A stretch of DNA of 64,000 nt, taken from the NCBI GenBank assembly GCA_009843525.1, contig VYDH01000018.1, forward strand, positions 62,001-126,000, given 5' to 3'. Positions 25,626 through 35,632 of this stretch are shown here, one piece after another. The notes under the pieces are model-generated. The model did no database searches and was not told the origin of the DNA. It saw only the letters and a program-made list of their open reading frames with translations. A program made the translations under genes and the position numbers. Origin of the DNA: Acidimicrobiales bacterium (GTDB taxonomy: Bacteria; Actinomycetota; Acidimicrobiia; Acidimicrobiales; Poriferisodalaceae). Positions within the stretch are counted from its first letter, which is position 1. Each line of letters begins with the position of its first letter.

Positions 25626-26579
25626 ATGGCAGTAACTGATCTTGCGGGACGCATCGCCGTGGTGACCGGCGGCGGGACTGGCATGGGCCGTGAGCTGGTT
25701 CGCCAGCTCGCCGCTGCCGGGTGCCATGTCGCTGCGTGCGACCTGAATGCCGAAGAACTGGCACGAACCGCCGAGTTGGCGACCGGCGGCTCAAGCGGTG
25801 TGCGCATCACCACGCACGATTGCGATGTGACGGACGCCGACGCGGTTGCGGCATTCGCCGCCGAAGTGGCAGCGTCGCACGACACCGACCACATCAACCT
25901 GCTGTTCAACAACGCTGGCGTCGGCGGCGGCGGCAGCTTCGTCATCGACGACCAACGCGCCGCCTGGGACACGACCTTCGCAGTGTGCTGGAACGGCGTG
26001 CTCAATTGCGCTCGCGCCTTCATGGACATGCTCGTGCGCTCAGACGCGGGGGCGATGGTCAATACCAGCAGCATCAACGGCTTTTGGGCGACCGTCGGTC
26101 CCGGCGCGCCGCACACGTCGTACTGCGCAGCCAAGTTCGCCGTGAAGGGCTTCACGGAGGCACTGATGCAAGACCTCGAGATTCACGCTCCCCACGTCAG
26201 CGCTCACGTGGTGATGCCCGGGCACATCGGCACCTCGATTGCGCTCAACAGCTTCTCCGTCCATGGCGTCGACGTGCCCCTCATCCGCAAGAACATGGCA
26301 GCTCGCGGGGTCGACCTCGATGCGTTCAGCGACGAGGACGTCGAAGCACTGGTCAGGGACCGCAACACCCGATTCCGCGACGATGCGCCCACCTCAGCGG
26401 CGCAGGCGGCCGAAATCATCCTGTCGGACGTGCTGGTGGGCCGGTGGCGGATCCTGGTCGGCGATGACGCCTACCGGATTGATGAGCGAGTGCGAGCCGA
26501 TCCGGAATCGGCATATACGCCGGAGTTCTTCGAGGTATTCCGTGACGAAGGCCACCTGCAGGCCTTTCCGCCCCGCTAG
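25626..26579 (+). CDS. Short-chain dehydrogenase/reductase
   Basis: 317-residue classical SDR. The cofactor motif is TGGGTGMG at 14-21, followed by NNAGVGGGG, the catalytic SS of NTSSINGFW, and YCAAK with the active-site Tyr and Lys. The C-terminal 100 residues are longer than the minimal SDR. The D at CDLNAEEL after the second strand favours NAD(H). It lies three bases behind the VOC gene and 68 bases before the DmdA-like gene. The substrate is unknown. Confidence 0.85.
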   Translation: MAVTDLAGRIAVVTGGGTGMGRELVRQLAAAGCHVAACDLNAEELARTAELATGGSSGVRITTHDCDVTDADAVAAFAAEVAASHDTDHINLLFNNAGVGGGGSFVIDDQRAAWDTTFAVCWNGVLNCARAFMDMLVRSDAGAMVNTSSINGFWATVGPGAPHTSYCAAKFAVKGFTEALMQDLEIHAPHVSAHVVMPGHIGTSIALNSFSVHGVDVPLIRKNMAARGVDLDAFSDEDVEALVRDRNTRFRDDAPTSAAQAAEIILSDVLVGRWRILVGDDAYRIDERVRADPESAYTPEFFEVFRDEGHLQAFPPR

Positions 26580-26624
26580 GCGGCCCCGCCTGTCCTGCGC
26601 ACGGAGCAGCAACTGTCCGATGAA

Positions 26625-26634
26625 CCTGATCAGG
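26625..26634. repeat. Palindrome and direct repeats at the DmdA-like start
   Basis: CCTGATCAGG is a perfect 10-bp palindrome. GATCAGGTG occurs at 26628-26636 and again at 26642-26650, where it overlaps the GTG start at 26648. It may be an operator; the phase of 14 bases between copies is short for a dimer on one helix face. Confidence 0.35.
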
Positions 26635-26647
26635 TGAAGCCGATCAG

Positions 26648-27817
26648 GTGGAGTTGATCGTCGGTCCCCGGACCAGAGTCACGCCGTTCACCGACCGCGC
26701 CGTAGCGGCGGGCATGACGAAGGCGATGGTGTACAACCACACCGTCCTGCCGATCGGCACCGACGATCCCTCGGCGGAGTACCGGGCGCTCACCCAGGCG
26801 GCGGCGATCTGGGACGTGGGCTGCGAGCGGCAGGTGCAGATCACGGGGGCGGATGCCCACCGCTTGGTCACCTACCTCTGTGCCCGCGACTTGCGCGACC
26901 TGCCGGTAGGCGTGGCCCGCTATGCGCCGATGTGCGATCACGACGGCCGCTTGGTGAACGACCCGATGGCGCTGCGCATTGACGAGACGACGTTCTGGCT
27001 CTCGATTGCCGACAGCGACGTGTTGCTGTGGGCACGAGCCGTCGCGGGCGAAGGCGGGTACGACGTCGAAGTGACCGAGCCCGATGTCTGGCCGCTGGCG
27101 ATTCAAGGCCCCCGTGCCGCCGATGTGGTCGCCGCCGCTCTGGGGGAGTGGGTGCGTGACATCGGCTTCTTTCGGTTTGTCCAGTGTGTTCACCCCGCCG
27201 CCGGCGCACTCGAGAGCCAACCGGCAGAGGGCATCCCCATGGTGGTGTGCCGTTCGGGCTGGTCGGGCCAGGGCGGGTTCGAGCTCTTCTTGATGGACAG
27301 CACCAAGGGCGAGCAGCTCTGGGACCTGCTGTGGGAGGCAGGCCAGCCCTTCGGGTTGGGGGTCGGCGCGCCGAACAATCCCGAGCGCATCGAGAGCTTC
27401 CTGCTGTCCTTCGGCGGCGACACCGATCCCGAGACCGACCCCGACGAGGCCGGTATCGGTCGCTTCGTCAGCCTGAGCGGTGACGACGATGGCCCGGAAG
27501 CCTCGACCAGTCACGACTTCATTGGCAAGGCGGCGCTGCGCGCCCGGCGGGCATCGGGAAGCCAGCGGCGTCTCGTCGGGCTGGTGATCGACGGCGACGC
27601 GCCGTCGCCCCTGCGGTCGCCCCGCGCGGTTCAGAGCCCCGACGGCCACCCGGTCGGCACGCTGCGAGCCCTCGCACGATCCCCGCGCTTCGACGCCAAC
27701 ATCGGCCTAGCCCTACTAGACCCTCCCTGGTTCGAGCCCGGCACGGACCTCCAGGTCCATCTCGACGGCACCAACCAAACCGCCACTACAACGCCGCTGC
27801 CATTCAAACTCGACTAG
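26648..27817 (+). CDS. dmdA: GcvT-fold methyltransferase of the DMSP demethylase (DmdA) family
   Basis: 389-residue folate-binding protein of the aminomethyltransferase fold. It follows DmdA rather than GcvT in detail: TRVTPFTDRAV at the start, VYNHTVLP, WDVGCERQVQI, VNDPMALRIDE, WLSIADSDVLLWAR, DVWPLAIQGP, RSGWSGQGGFELF, GAPNNPERIES and a final LPF. DmdA moves a methyl group from dimethylsulfoniopropionate to tetrahydrofolate, giving methylmercaptopropionate. This comparison rests on remembered family sequence, so a related methylated substrate is possible. dmdB, dmdC and dmdD are not adjacent. The GTG start is weak but keeps the conserved N-terminus. Confidence 0.65.
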   Translation: MELIVGPRTRVTPFTDRAVAAGMTKAMVYNHTVLPIGTDDPSAEYRALTQAAAIWDVGCERQVQITGADAHRLVTYLCARDLRDLPVGVARYAPMCDHDGRLVNDPMALRIDETTFWLSIADSDVLLWARAVAGEGGYDVEVTEPDVWPLAIQGPRAADVVAAALGEWVRDIGFFRFVQCVHPAAGALESQPAEGIPMVVCRSGWSGQGGFELFLMDSTKGEQLWDLLWEAGQPFGLGVGAPNNPERIESFLLSFGGDTDPETDPDEAGIGRFVSLSGDDDGPEASTSHDFIGKAALRARRASGSQRRLVGLVIDGDAPSPLRSPRAVQSPDGHPVGTLRALARSPRFDANIGLALLDPPWFEPGTDLQVHLDGTNQTATTTPLPFKLD

Positions 27818-27848
27818 CCGCACCGCGCCGCTACCCTCGGCGCCCCGC

Positions 27849-27923
<75 letters not shown>

Positions 27924-27924
27924 G

Positions 27925-28617
27925 CTAGGCGGCGCGGATTGGACCGTCTTCGAGCACCTGGCGATTCGCGATCACCTCGTCGATGATCCCGTACTCCTTG
28001 GCTGCGTCGGCGTCCATGATGAAGTCACGCTCCGTATCGGTGTGGATGCGCTCAAGATCTTGGCCGGTGTGGTGCGCAATGATCCGTTCGAGCCGCTCAC
28101 GCATGCGGTCGATCTCCCGGGCCGCCAGCTCGATGTCGGTCGCCTGACCCATGGCCTGCCCGTAGGGCTGGTGCAGCAGCACCCGCGCATTGGGCAGTGC
28201 CATCCGCTTGCCTGGAGTGCCCGCGGCCAGCAGCACTGCCGCCGCCGAGGCCGCCTGACCCAGGCAGATCGTCGTGATGTCGTTGCGGATGTACTGGCTG
28301 GTGTCGTAGATGGCGAACAGCGAGCTGATATCGCCGCCCGGCGAGTTGATGTAGATGTTGATGTCCTTGTCGGGGTTCTCCGACTCGAGATGGATCATCT
28401 GTGCGCACACCAAGTTGGCGACGACGTCGTCAATGGGCGTGCCCAGGAAGATGATGTTCTCCTTGAGCAGCCGGGAATACAGGTCGTACGCGCGCTCGCC
28501 TCGATTGGTCTGCTCCACGACGGTGGGCACCAGGTAGTTGGTGGCGCGGTACCGCTCGATGCTGTGGTCCCCCTGAGGACGAGCGTCATGCGAACTTGCG
28601 GAGAACTCGGCTGTCAC
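27925..28617 (-). CDS. clpP: ATP-dependent Clp protease proteolytic subunit
   Basis: Serine peptidase that forms the chamber degrading proteins unfolded by ClpX or ClpC. The 230-residue protein has the triad S124 (GQAASAAA), H149 (LLHQPYG) and D198 (TERDFIMD), the handle region [26 protein letters not shown], and a propeptide-like N-terminal 25 residues. Its GTG overlaps the stop of tig by four bases (GTGA), so they are translationally coupled. Only one clpP is seen, whereas actinobacteria often have clpP1-clpP2. Confidence 0.95.
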   Translation of the reverse strand: MTAEFSASSHDARPQGDHSIERYRATNYLVPTVVEQTNRGERAYDLYSRLLKENIIFLGTPIDDVVANLVCAQMIHLESENPDKDINIYINSPGGDISSLFAIYDTSQYIRNDITTICLGQAASAAAVLLAAGTPGKRMALPNARVLLHQPYGQAMGQATDIELAAREIDRMRERLERIIAHHTGQDLERIHTDTERDFIMDADAAKEYGIIDEVIANRQVLEDGPIRAA

Positions 28618-30173
28618 GGTGTGTCCCCTCTGTCGTCAGAGTCTGTGTCGTCAAGATTGTCGTCGGTGTCGTCGGCGCCCCCGGCATCGTCAGCCGTGGG
28701 CAGTTCGAGCGCCGAACGCTCGATGGTGTCGCCGTCCGGTCCGATGAGTGTGGCGGCTTCTATGGCCCATTGCAGCGCCTTGCTCTTGCAGATCGCCGAG
28801 GTCAGCTGTGCCAGCCCATCGGTCTCGGCAATGACCTCGCGCAGCTCGGCGGCGCTGCGGCCGTCGGTCGCCGCCATGCGCTCTAGCTCTCCGTCGATGT
28901 CATCGTCGTCGGCTTCCAGCGCTTCGGACGCTGCCACGGCGCGAAGTGCCAAGTCCAAACGGACGCCGCGTTCAGCATCGTCTCGCAGCTCCCCGATGAA
29001 CGACGCCGGCTCCTGACCGGTTGCCTCCAACCACTCCTCGATCGTCATGTTTCGCTGCTGCAGCCCGCTGCCCAGCTCTTGCATGCGATCCGCGATCGCC
29101 CCGCTGATCATGGCGTCGGGAACTGGTCCCTCCACGAGGTCCGCAATCTGTTTCTGCGCCTCATCCCGCAGCACCATGTTGGCCTGCATGATGCGGCCGA
29201 AGCTCAGTTGGCGGGTGGTGGCTTCGCGCAATTCGGCAACGCTGTCGTGCTCGGTGTTCTCATCCACCCAGTCGTCGGTGAGTTCGGGCAGCACCAGCTC
29301 CGACACCGTGTTGACAGTGATCTCGAAGTCGATCTCCATCTCTGGCTGAACCGGATGCGGCGCGCTGAACGACAAGTCGGCGCCGGCCTCGCAGCCGGTC
29401 AGATGCTCGTCGACCTCGGGAACGATGCCGCCGCTGCCGACCTCGTAGAGATAGTCCTGCGCCGCGAGCCCGGGAAGCGGTTCCCCCGCCACCGATCCCT
29501 CGATGTCGATCGTGACGCGATCGCCTTGCGCAGCGGCACGATCCACCTCGGCGATATCGGCGAACTGGCGGCGCGTCTCGTCAATGCGGGCGTCTATCTC
29601 CTCGTCGGTCGGCACTGGGTTGGGAATCTCGATCTGCAGGCCTTCGTAGCCCGAGACGGACACCGCCGGCCGGACCTCGACGGTCGCTTCGAACGCCACC
29701 GGCCCGTCGCTGCCGTCGAGGGTCAGCTCCAGCTCGGGCTGGTTCACCACGTCGACGTGGTTGTCACGCACCGCCTCTGCGTAGTAGCGGGGGACCGCTT
29801 CTTCGAGCGCCTGAGCACGGCCGATCTCAGATCCGAAGTGCGACTCCAGCACGCGACGCGGTGCACGGCCCGGACGGAAACCGGGAATGCGCACTTCGCG
29901 AGCAAGCTTGCGGAAGGCGGCCTCGATGTCGGTGTCGAATGTCTCGGCGTCAACCTCGACGGTCAGCTTGACGCGAGGTCCGATGAACCTCTCGCTCGTG
30001 GCCTCGCTCTCGCCTGGGCTGTCCTCGCCGTCCGAGACGTCGGCATTCTCGGCGATTGGGCTCCCGGCGTCGTCGCCCGCCGATACGTCGTCGGGCTGGG
30101 ACGGATCGGGTTGAGTAACTGGCGCAGGCCCGATGAAATCCGCTGGATCGAGCGGCGTCAGCGTCGTCTTCAC
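28614..30173 (-). CDS. tig: Trigger factor
   Basis: Ribosome-associated chaperone and peptidyl-prolyl isomerase. The ribosome-docking loop GFRPGRAP is at 98-105, then the PPIase-like segment [12 protein letters not shown] and the C-terminal helical arms. The family normally places that loop near residue 45, so this protein has about 55 extra acidic, low-complexity residues in front; no alternative start lies between. The C-terminus is also acidic ([12 protein letters not shown]). A TAGGCT lies nine bases before the GTG start. It forms an operon with clpP and diverges from clpX. Confidence 0.9.
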   Translation of the reverse strand: MKTTLTPLDPADFIGPAPVTQPDPSQPDDVSAGDDAGSPIAENADVSDGEDSPGESEATSERFIGPRVKLTVEVDAETFDTDIEAAFRKLAREVRIPGFRPGRAPRRVLESHFGSEIGRAQALEEAVPRYYAEAVRDNHVDVVNQPELELTLDGSDGPVAFEATVEVRPAVSVSGYEGLQIEIPNPVPTDEEIDARIDETRRQFADIAEVDRAAAQGDRVTIDIEGSVAGEPLPGLAAQDYLYEVGSGGIVPEVDEHLTGCEAGADLSFSAPHPVQPEMEIDFEITVNTVSELVLPELTDDWVDENTEHDSVAELREATTRQLSFGRIMQANMVLRDEAQKQIADLVEGPVPDAMISGAIADRMQELGSGLQQRNMTIEEWLEATGQEPASFIGELRDDAERGVRLDLALRAVAASEALEADDDDIDGELERMAATDGRSAAELREVIAETDGLAQLTSAICKSKALQWAIEAATLIGPDGDTIERSALELPTADDAGGADDTDDNLDDTDSDDRGDTP

Positions 30174-30334
30174 GAAGCGCGGAGCCTACCGGCGCGCTGG
30201 CGGAGCCCCGTTCGGCGGCAGGCGCAACCCCTCGTTGCGACGTGTCGTGCCGCCGTTGCAGCGGCCCAACGCATCACGTGTTGTCGCGCATGCTGTGCCA
30301 TCCTTGGCGGACGACTGGGGTGCACGCCCCGGTG

Positions 30335-30350
30335 TTGCACAGCTGTGCAA
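30335..30350. promoter_or_regulatory. Perfect 16-bp palindrome upstream of clpX (candidate operator)
   Basis: TTGCACAGCTGTGCAA is perfectly self-complementary and lies 36 bases before the clpX start, in the only spacer shared by tig and clpX. It does not match the LexA or HspR consensus that I know. A dimeric regulator or an mRNA hairpin is possible. Confidence 0.5.
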
Positions 30351-30386
30351 GAGTCGGCAAGCTCATTCGCAGGAGGGAGGTGCAGC

Positions 30387-31652
30387 GTGGCGAAGTTCGG
30401 CGAGGGCGGCGAACTGCTCAAGTGCTCGTTCTGCGGCAAGTCCCAGAAGCAGGTGCGCAAGCTCATCGCGGGTCCGGGCGTCTATATCTGCGACGAGTGC
30501 ATCGACCTGTGCAACGAGATCATCGACGACGAGATCGAGACGACGACCGAGACGCCATTCGAGGCGGTGCCCAAGCCCCGCGAGATTTTCGCGTTCCTCG
30601 ACGACTACATCATCGATCAGGACAGGACCAAGACGATTCTCTCGGTGGCTGTCTATAACCACTACAAGCGCATGCGCCTTGAGCCCTCCGGCCCGGGCGC
30701 CGCCGAAGACGTCGAGATCGCCAAGTCGAACATCCTGCTGATCGGCCCCACCGGCTGCGGCAAGACGATGATGGCGCAGACGCTGGCGCGCATGCTCAAC
30801 GTGCCGTTCGCCATCGCCGATGCCACGGCGCTCACCGAGGCCGGTTACGTGGGTGAAGACGTCGAGAACATCTTGCTGAAGCTGTTGCAGGCAGCGGACT
30901 TCGACGTGAAGCGCGCGGAAACCGGGATCGTCTATATCGACGAGATCGACAAGATCGCACGCAAGGCCGAGAACGCATCGATTACCCGGGATGTCTCGGG
31001 CGAGGGCGTCCAGCAAGCGCTGCTCAAGATCCTGGAGGGCACCGTGGCATCGGTGCCCCCGCAGGGTGGCCGCAAGCACCCGCACCAGGAGTTCTTGCAG
31101 ATCGACACCAGCAACGTGCTGTTCATCTGCGGGGGAGCGTTCGACGGGCTCGAGCGCCTCATCGCCGACCGTGTCGGCGAGCGCGGCGTCGGCTTCGGTG
31201 CGACGCTGCGCAACGCTACAGACAGCTCTGCGCTCGACATACTGCCGGACGTGCTGCCCGAAGACCTGCGGCACTTCGGCCTGATACCCGAGTTCATCGG
31301 CAGGCTCCCGGTGGTGGGCGTCGTCGATCCGCTGGGTCCCGACGCATTGCGACGCATCCTCACCGAGCCGAAGAATGCGCTGGTCCGCCAGTACCGCCGG
31401 ATGTTCGAACTCGACGATGTTGAGCTCGAGTTCACCTCCGATGCACTCGAGGCAATCGTGGATCAGGCGATGCTGCGCAACACCGGCGCCAGGGGACTTC
31501 GAGCGATACTCGAAGAAGTCCTGCTGGGGTTGATGTACGACCTGCCGAGCCGTGACGACGTGGCTCGCTGCATCGTCGACCGGAATGTGGTGCTGGACAA
31601 GGTGAACCCGACGCTGGTGCCCCGTTCGACCGTGACGCGCCGCGCATCTTGA
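30387..31652 (+). CDS. clpX: ATP-dependent Clp protease ATP-binding subunit ClpX
   Basis: AAA+ unfoldase of 421 residues that feeds substrates to ClpP. The N-terminal zinc finger uses C13, C16, C35 and C38; Walker A is GPTGCGKT at 120-127, Walker [12 protein letters not shown], with the RKHPHQEF pore region and the sensor [11 protein letters not shown]. The GTG start has a strong AGGAGGGAGG upstream. Most actinobacteria have clpX downstream of clpP on the same strand; here it faces away from tig-clpP and leads folC. Confidence 0.95.
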   Translation: MAKFGEGGELLKCSFCGKSQKQVRKLIAGPGVYICDECIDLCNEIIDDEIETTTETPFEAVPKPREIFAFLDDYIIDQDRTKTILSVAVYNHYKRMRLEPSGPGAAEDVEIAKSNILLIGPTGCGKTMMAQTLARMLNVPFAIADATALTEAGYVGEDVENILLKLLQAADFDVKRAETGIVYIDEIDKIARKAENASITRDVSGEGVQQALLKILEGTVASVPPQGGRKHPHQEFLQIDTSNVLFICGGAFDGLERLIADRVGERGVGFGATLRNATDSSALDILPDVLPEDLRHFGLIPEFIGRLPVVGVVDPLGPDALRRILTEPKNALVRQYRRMFELDDVELEFTSDALEAIVDQAMLRNTGARGLRAILEEVLLGLMYDLPSRDDVARCIVDRNVVLDKVNPTLVPRSTVTRRAS

Positions 31653-33073
31653 ACCCGGGGCCGCGAGACACTGGGCCGCCAGCATCAGCAGCTGGCCCGC
31701 TACGCGACTACGAGGCCGCTGTCGACTGGTTGGATTCCCACATCGACCTCGAGCGTCTGCTCGGCAGCCCCGAGGCGACGCCGCCCACGCTGGACCGCAT
31801 GTGGACGCTCATGGGTGTCCTGGGCGACCCGCAGGACAGCGTGCCGGCGATTCACATCACCGGAACCAACGGCAAGGGCAGCACAGCACGGCTGGCCGTA
31901 GCACTGCTCGGGGCGTGCGGCCTCGCTGCGGGCAGCTACACCTCGCCGCACATCAATCGTGTCAACGACAGGATCGCAGTGGCCAACGAGCCGCTCGACG
32001 ACGACTCGTTCACAATGGCGATCAGCGAGGTCGCCGTCTTCGAGCCGATGGTGATCGAGCGCTGTGGCGAACGGCCGAACTACTTCGAGGTGATGGCCGC
32101 GGCCGCGTACAACTGGTTTGCCTCCGCGGCCCATGTCAACGTGATCGAGGTGGGCATGGGCGGGCGCTGGGATGCGACCAACGTGGTGGACGCCGCGGTG
32201 GCGGTCATTACCAATGTGGGTGCCGACCATCTCGAGATCATCGGGCCCACGCTGGCAGACGTGGCCCAGGAGAAGGCAGGGATCATCTCCGCCGGGGCGA
32301 CCGTCGTCTGCGGCGAGACGGCTCCCGAGCTCACCGACATCGTGGCCGCCGCAGCCACACAGGCAGATGCCGAGTTGTGGCGGAACGGCGTTGACTGGGA
32401 CGTTCTGGACCGTCGGCTGGCAGTCGGCGGCCAGCTCGTGACCGTTCGCACCCCCTTCGGCGAGCACGCCGACCTCTTCGTGCCACTCCATGGCGCCCAC
32501 CAGGCAACGAATGTCGCCACCGCCATCGCCTCGGTGGAGGCCTTCTTCGGTCGCCTTCTCGACGACGACGTCATAGCGGCTGCGCTGGACGGCATCTCGT
32601 TGCCAGCCCGCTTCGAGATCGTCGCCCGGCAGCCGACGGTGGTTATCGATGGGGCGCACAATCCCGCCGGTGCCGTCGCATTGCGCGACACGCTGGCGGA
32701 GTCGCTCCTGGTCGATTCGGACGGGGCCGACAGCGCCAGGGTGCTGGTCATCGGGGCGAACCGGCCGCACGATCCCGCCGCATTCTGCGAAGCACTCGGC
32801 CTCGGCCAGTTCGACGCAGTGGTAGCCACCGCAGCCCACTGGCCCCGTGCACTGCCGCCTGCGGAGATAGCAGCGGCCGTCGAGACTGTTCTGGGTGCTG
32901 ACAGGCAGACCACAGGCCGCTGGCGCCCGCCCGAGATCATCAACACGGCCACTGTTTCGGAAGCTGTGCAAGCCGCCTGTGAACGGGCCGGTTCCGACGG
33001 GATCGTGGTGGTGAGCGGCTCACTGTACGTTGCCGCTGAAGCGCGGCGACTTCTGGGGGTTGACCCGCATTAG
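31649..33073 (+). CDS. folC: Folylpolyglutamate synthase / dihydrofolate synthase
   Basis: Adds glutamate to dihydropteroate and folates. The 474-residue Mur-ligase-like protein has the ATP loop GTNGKGST at 72-79, [14 protein letters not shown], the [10 protein letters not shown] metal region, EKAGII and [10 protein letters not shown]. The TTG start overlaps the clpX stop by four bases (TTGA), so translation is coupled. In many genomes valS sits between clpX and folC; it is absent here. Confidence 0.95.
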   Translation: MNPGPRDTGPPASAAGPLRDYEAAVDWLDSHIDLERLLGSPEATPPTLDRMWTLMGVLGDPQDSVPAIHITGTNGKGSTARLAVALLGACGLAAGSYTSPHINRVNDRIAVANEPLDDDSFTMAISEVAVFEPMVIERCGERPNYFEVMAAAAYNWFASAAHVNVIEVGMGGRWDATNVVDAAVAVITNVGADHLEIIGPTLADVAQEKAGIISAGATVVCGETAPELTDIVAAAATQADAELWRNGVDWDVLDRRLAVGGQLVTVRTPFGEHADLFVPLHGAHQATNVATAIASVEAFFGRLLDDDVIAAALDGISLPARFEIVARQPTVVIDGAHNPAGAVALRDTLAESLLVDSDGADSARVLVIGANRPHDPAAFCEALGLGQFDAVVATAAHWPRALPPAEIAAAVETVLGADRQTTGRWRPPEIINTATVSEAVQAACERAGSDGIVVVSGSLYVAAEARRLLGVDPH

Positions 33074-33135
33074 CCTCGGACGCGCAGCCGACGGCGCATC
33101 GCGCCAAGACGCGAGCCAGGCCGAGGGAGACAGCG

Positions 33136-33624
33136 ATGCGGCAAACGCTGGTGATCTGTAAGCCCGACGCTGTCGAGCGCGGCCTCGTCGGCGAGATACT
33201 GAGCAGGTTCGAGCGCAAGGGGCTCGCTATCGCGGCCTTGGAGCACGGGGTCATCGAGCGCGACACGGCCGAGCAGCACTACGCCGAACACGCTGGCAAG
33301 AGCTTCTACGCGCCGCTGCTGGAGTTCATCACGCGCTCGCCGTCGGTGGTCATGGTGCTCGAGGGTCCCGCCGACGCAGGCGACGACGTGTTCGCCGTGG
33401 TGCGCACCCTCATGGGTGCCACCAATCCCGCCACGGCGGCGCCCGGCACGATCCGGGGCGACTATGGACTGTCCCCGACCGAGAATCTCGTGCACGGCTC
33501 CGACAGCGATGCCTCCGCCCAGCGGGAGATCGGCCTGTTCTTCCCGTCGCTCGCCCAAGCAAGTAACACAGCGCACAATGGCGCAGCCGAGAGCGCTGCG
33601 TCGATCAGTGAGGTGAGCGGCTGA
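33136..33624 (+). CDS. ndk: Nucleoside diphosphate kinase
   Basis: Exchanges the terminal phosphate among nucleoside triphosphates. The phospho-histidine is H120 in NLVHGSDS. The 162 residues include an unusual tail of about 25 residues after the catalytic region ([16 protein letters not shown]). GGGAGA precedes the ATG. Its TGA and the mreB ATG share one base (TGATG). Confidence 0.95.
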   Translation: MRQTLVICKPDAVERGLVGEILSRFERKGLAIAALEHGVIERDTAEQHYAEHAGKSFYAPLLEFITRSPSVVMVLEGPADAGDDVFAVVRTLMGATNPATAAPGTIRGDYGLSPTENLVHGSDSDASAQREIGLFFPSLAQASNTAHNGAAESAASISEVSG

Positions 33625-34682
33625 TGGCGTCGAACGGGTCATCCCGGCCGCGCCGGCGCGGATCGGTCTTCGGCGGCCGGGACATTGCGGTCGATCTCGG
33701 AACTGCGAACACGATCGTCTTCGTCCGCGGCAGGGGAATCGTGCTCAATGAGCCTTCGGTGGTCGCTGTCGACTCCATGACCGGCAACTCGCTGGCGGTC
33801 GGCCTCGAAGCCAAGCGGATGATCGGTCGCACACCCGGCAACATCACCGCGATCAGCCCTCTCAAGGACGGCGTGATCGCCGACTTTGACATCTGCGAGA
33901 AGATGCTCCGGCATTTCATCAACGAGGTCAGCCAGACGCGCTGGCCCAAGCCGCGCATGGTGATCTGCGTGCCATCGGGGATCACTGGGGTGGAGCAGCG
34001 CGCGGTGCAAGAAGCGGCCGAATACGCGGGCGCCCGCCGCGCCTACATCATCGAGGAACCGATGGCCGCGGCGATCGGCGCCGGGCTGCCCGTGCAATCG
34101 GCGCAGGGAAGCATGATTGTCGACATCGGCGGCGGCACTACGGAAGTGGCCGTGATTTCGCTCGGCGGCATCGTGACGGCCCGCTCGGCTCGCATCGGCG
34201 GCAACATGATCGACGCGTCGATCAGCGCTCACGTCAAGAAGGAGCACGGTCTGGTTGTGGGCGAGCGCACCGCAGAGGAGATCAAGCTCGCATTGGGGTC
34301 GGCCTGGCCGCTGCAGCAGGAGATCTACGCCGAGGTCCGCGGCCGCGACATGGTCAGCGGGCTGCCTGAGTCGGTCAGCGTCGACAGCCAGGAGATACGC
34401 GAGGCGATCGCGGGGCCGGTCAGCGCCATTGTCGATTCGGTAAAGGCGACGCTCGATGACACGGCGCCAGAGTTGGCAGCCGATGTCATGGACTACGGCA
34501 TCACGCTCGCTGGCGGCGGGGCGATGCTGCGCGGACTGCCGGATCGACTGCGCTCGGAGACAGGCGTTGCAGTCCACATCGCGGAGGACCCGCTGTTTGC
34601 CGTCGTGCGGGGTTCAGGCCAGACGCTCGAAGAATTCGACGTGCTCCACGGAGTGCTGTACTCCTCCACCGAGGGGCGCTGA
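33624..34682 (+). CDS. mreB: Rod shape-determining protein MreB
   Basis: Bacterial actin that guides lateral wall synthesis, 352 residues. It has the phosphate-1 motif AVDLGTANTIVF, VPSGITGVEQRAV, the phosphate-2 DIGGGTTEVAV and the adenosine motif TLAGGGAMLRGL. It leads a full elongasome set (mreC, mreD, mrdA, rodA), which indicates a rod-shaped cell with dispersed elongation, unlike the polar-growing mycobacteria. Confidence 0.97.
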   Translation: MASNGSSRPRRRGSVFGGRDIAVDLGTANTIVFVRGRGIVLNEPSVVAVDSMTGNSLAVGLEAKRMIGRTPGNITAISPLKDGVIADFDICEKMLRHFINEVSQTRWPKPRMVICVPSGITGVEQRAVQEAAEYAGARRAYIIEEPMAAAIGAGLPVQSAQGSMIVDIGGGTTEVAVISLGGIVTARSARIGGNMIDASISAHVKKEHGLVVGERTAEEIKLALGSAWPLQQEIYAEVRGRDMVSGLPESVSVDSQEIREAIAGPVSAIVDSVKATLDDTAPELAADVMDYGITLAGGGAMLRGLPDRLRSETGVAVHIAEDPLFAVVRGSGQTLEEFDVLHGVLYSSTEGR

Positions 34683-34693
34683 CGCCCCCGGCC

Positions 34694-35605
34694 GTGGCCC
34701 GCCGCGCCGGCATTCGGAGACGCACCTGGCTCCGCTTGGCCCTGCTCGTCGTGACGGCCATTGCATTGCTCACGCTCGACGCGCGCGGTTCGGGCGGTGT
34801 GCTGGACACCGCCCGCGGCGCGACCTTGGATCTTCTGGGACCGGTGCGGACGTTTGGCGACTGGGTGGCCGAACCGTTTCGCAACGCGTGGCGCGGGATC
34901 GTCAGCTACGACGACTTGGAGGCTGAGAACGCGCAGCTGCGCGGCGAGCTGGCTGAAGCCGAGGCATCGGTGCTGCGAGTCGGCGAGTTAGAACGGGATC
35001 GCCAAGAGTTGCTTGCGCTGGTGGGCGCGCGCGACGCTGCCCCGGCAATTCCCCGTGTCACGGCGCGGGTCATCGACGCACCGGTGTCCAACTTTGAACG
35101 CACGATCGAGCTTGCGAAGGGTCGGCGCGACGGCATCCGGGAGGGCATGCCAGTAGAGAGCGGCGACGGACTGGTCGGGCGGGTGGTGCAGGCCAGCACC
35201 ACACGTTCGCGCGTCGAGCTGCTGACCGATCCGAATTTCGACGCCGGCGTGCGCATCGTCCGGTCCGGGGACGACGGCTTGGCTTCGGGACGGGGGCCGG
35301 GCCGCGACCTCGAAGTGAGCTATATCGAGCTCGAGACCGTCGTCATCCCCGGCGAGACCGTGGTGACGAGCGGCTTTGCGGGCAGCACGTTCCCCCCAGG
35401 GCTGCTGGTGGGCACGGTCACCGATGTCGAGCCGGACGCTGTGCGGGGTGCGCAACGGGTCACCGTGCACCCCGCTGCGGACCTGGAGCGGCTTCGGTGG
35501 GTACAGGTACTGCTCTACGAGCCCAACGTCCCCGAGCCGGTGATCGTGGATCGCGAACCCACGGACAGCCCAGCCGATGCTGGCGCAGCAGGCGGCCAGT
35601 CATGA
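34694..35605 (+). CDS. mreC: Rod shape-determining protein MreC
   Basis: Extracytoplasmic scaffold of the elongasome, 303 residues. One transmembrane helix near the N-terminus (LRLALLVVTAIALLTL), then a coiled coil (LEAENAQLRGELAEAEASVLRVGELERDR shortened here to its core heptads) and the beta-rich MreC core (IELAKGRRDGIREGMPV, GLVGRVV, FPPGLLVGTV). The tail is variable. The GTG start is 11 bases after mreB. Confidence 0.9.
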   Translation: MARRAGIRRRTWLRLALLVVTAIALLTLDARGSGGVLDTARGATLDLLGPVRTFGDWVAEPFRNAWRGIVSYDDLEAENAQLRGELAEAEASVLRVGELERDRQELLALVGARDAAPAIPRVTARVIDAPVSNFERTIELAKGRRDGIREGMPVESGDGLVGRVVQASTTRSRVELLTDPNFDAGVRIVRSGDDGLASGRGPGRDLEVSYIELETVVIPGETVVTSGFAGSTFPPGLLVGTVTDVEPDAVRGAQRVTVHPAADLERLRWVQVLLYEPNVPEPVIVDREPTDSPADAGAAGGQS

Positions 35606-35632
35606 GGGGCGCCCGATGACGGGGCGAAGGCG

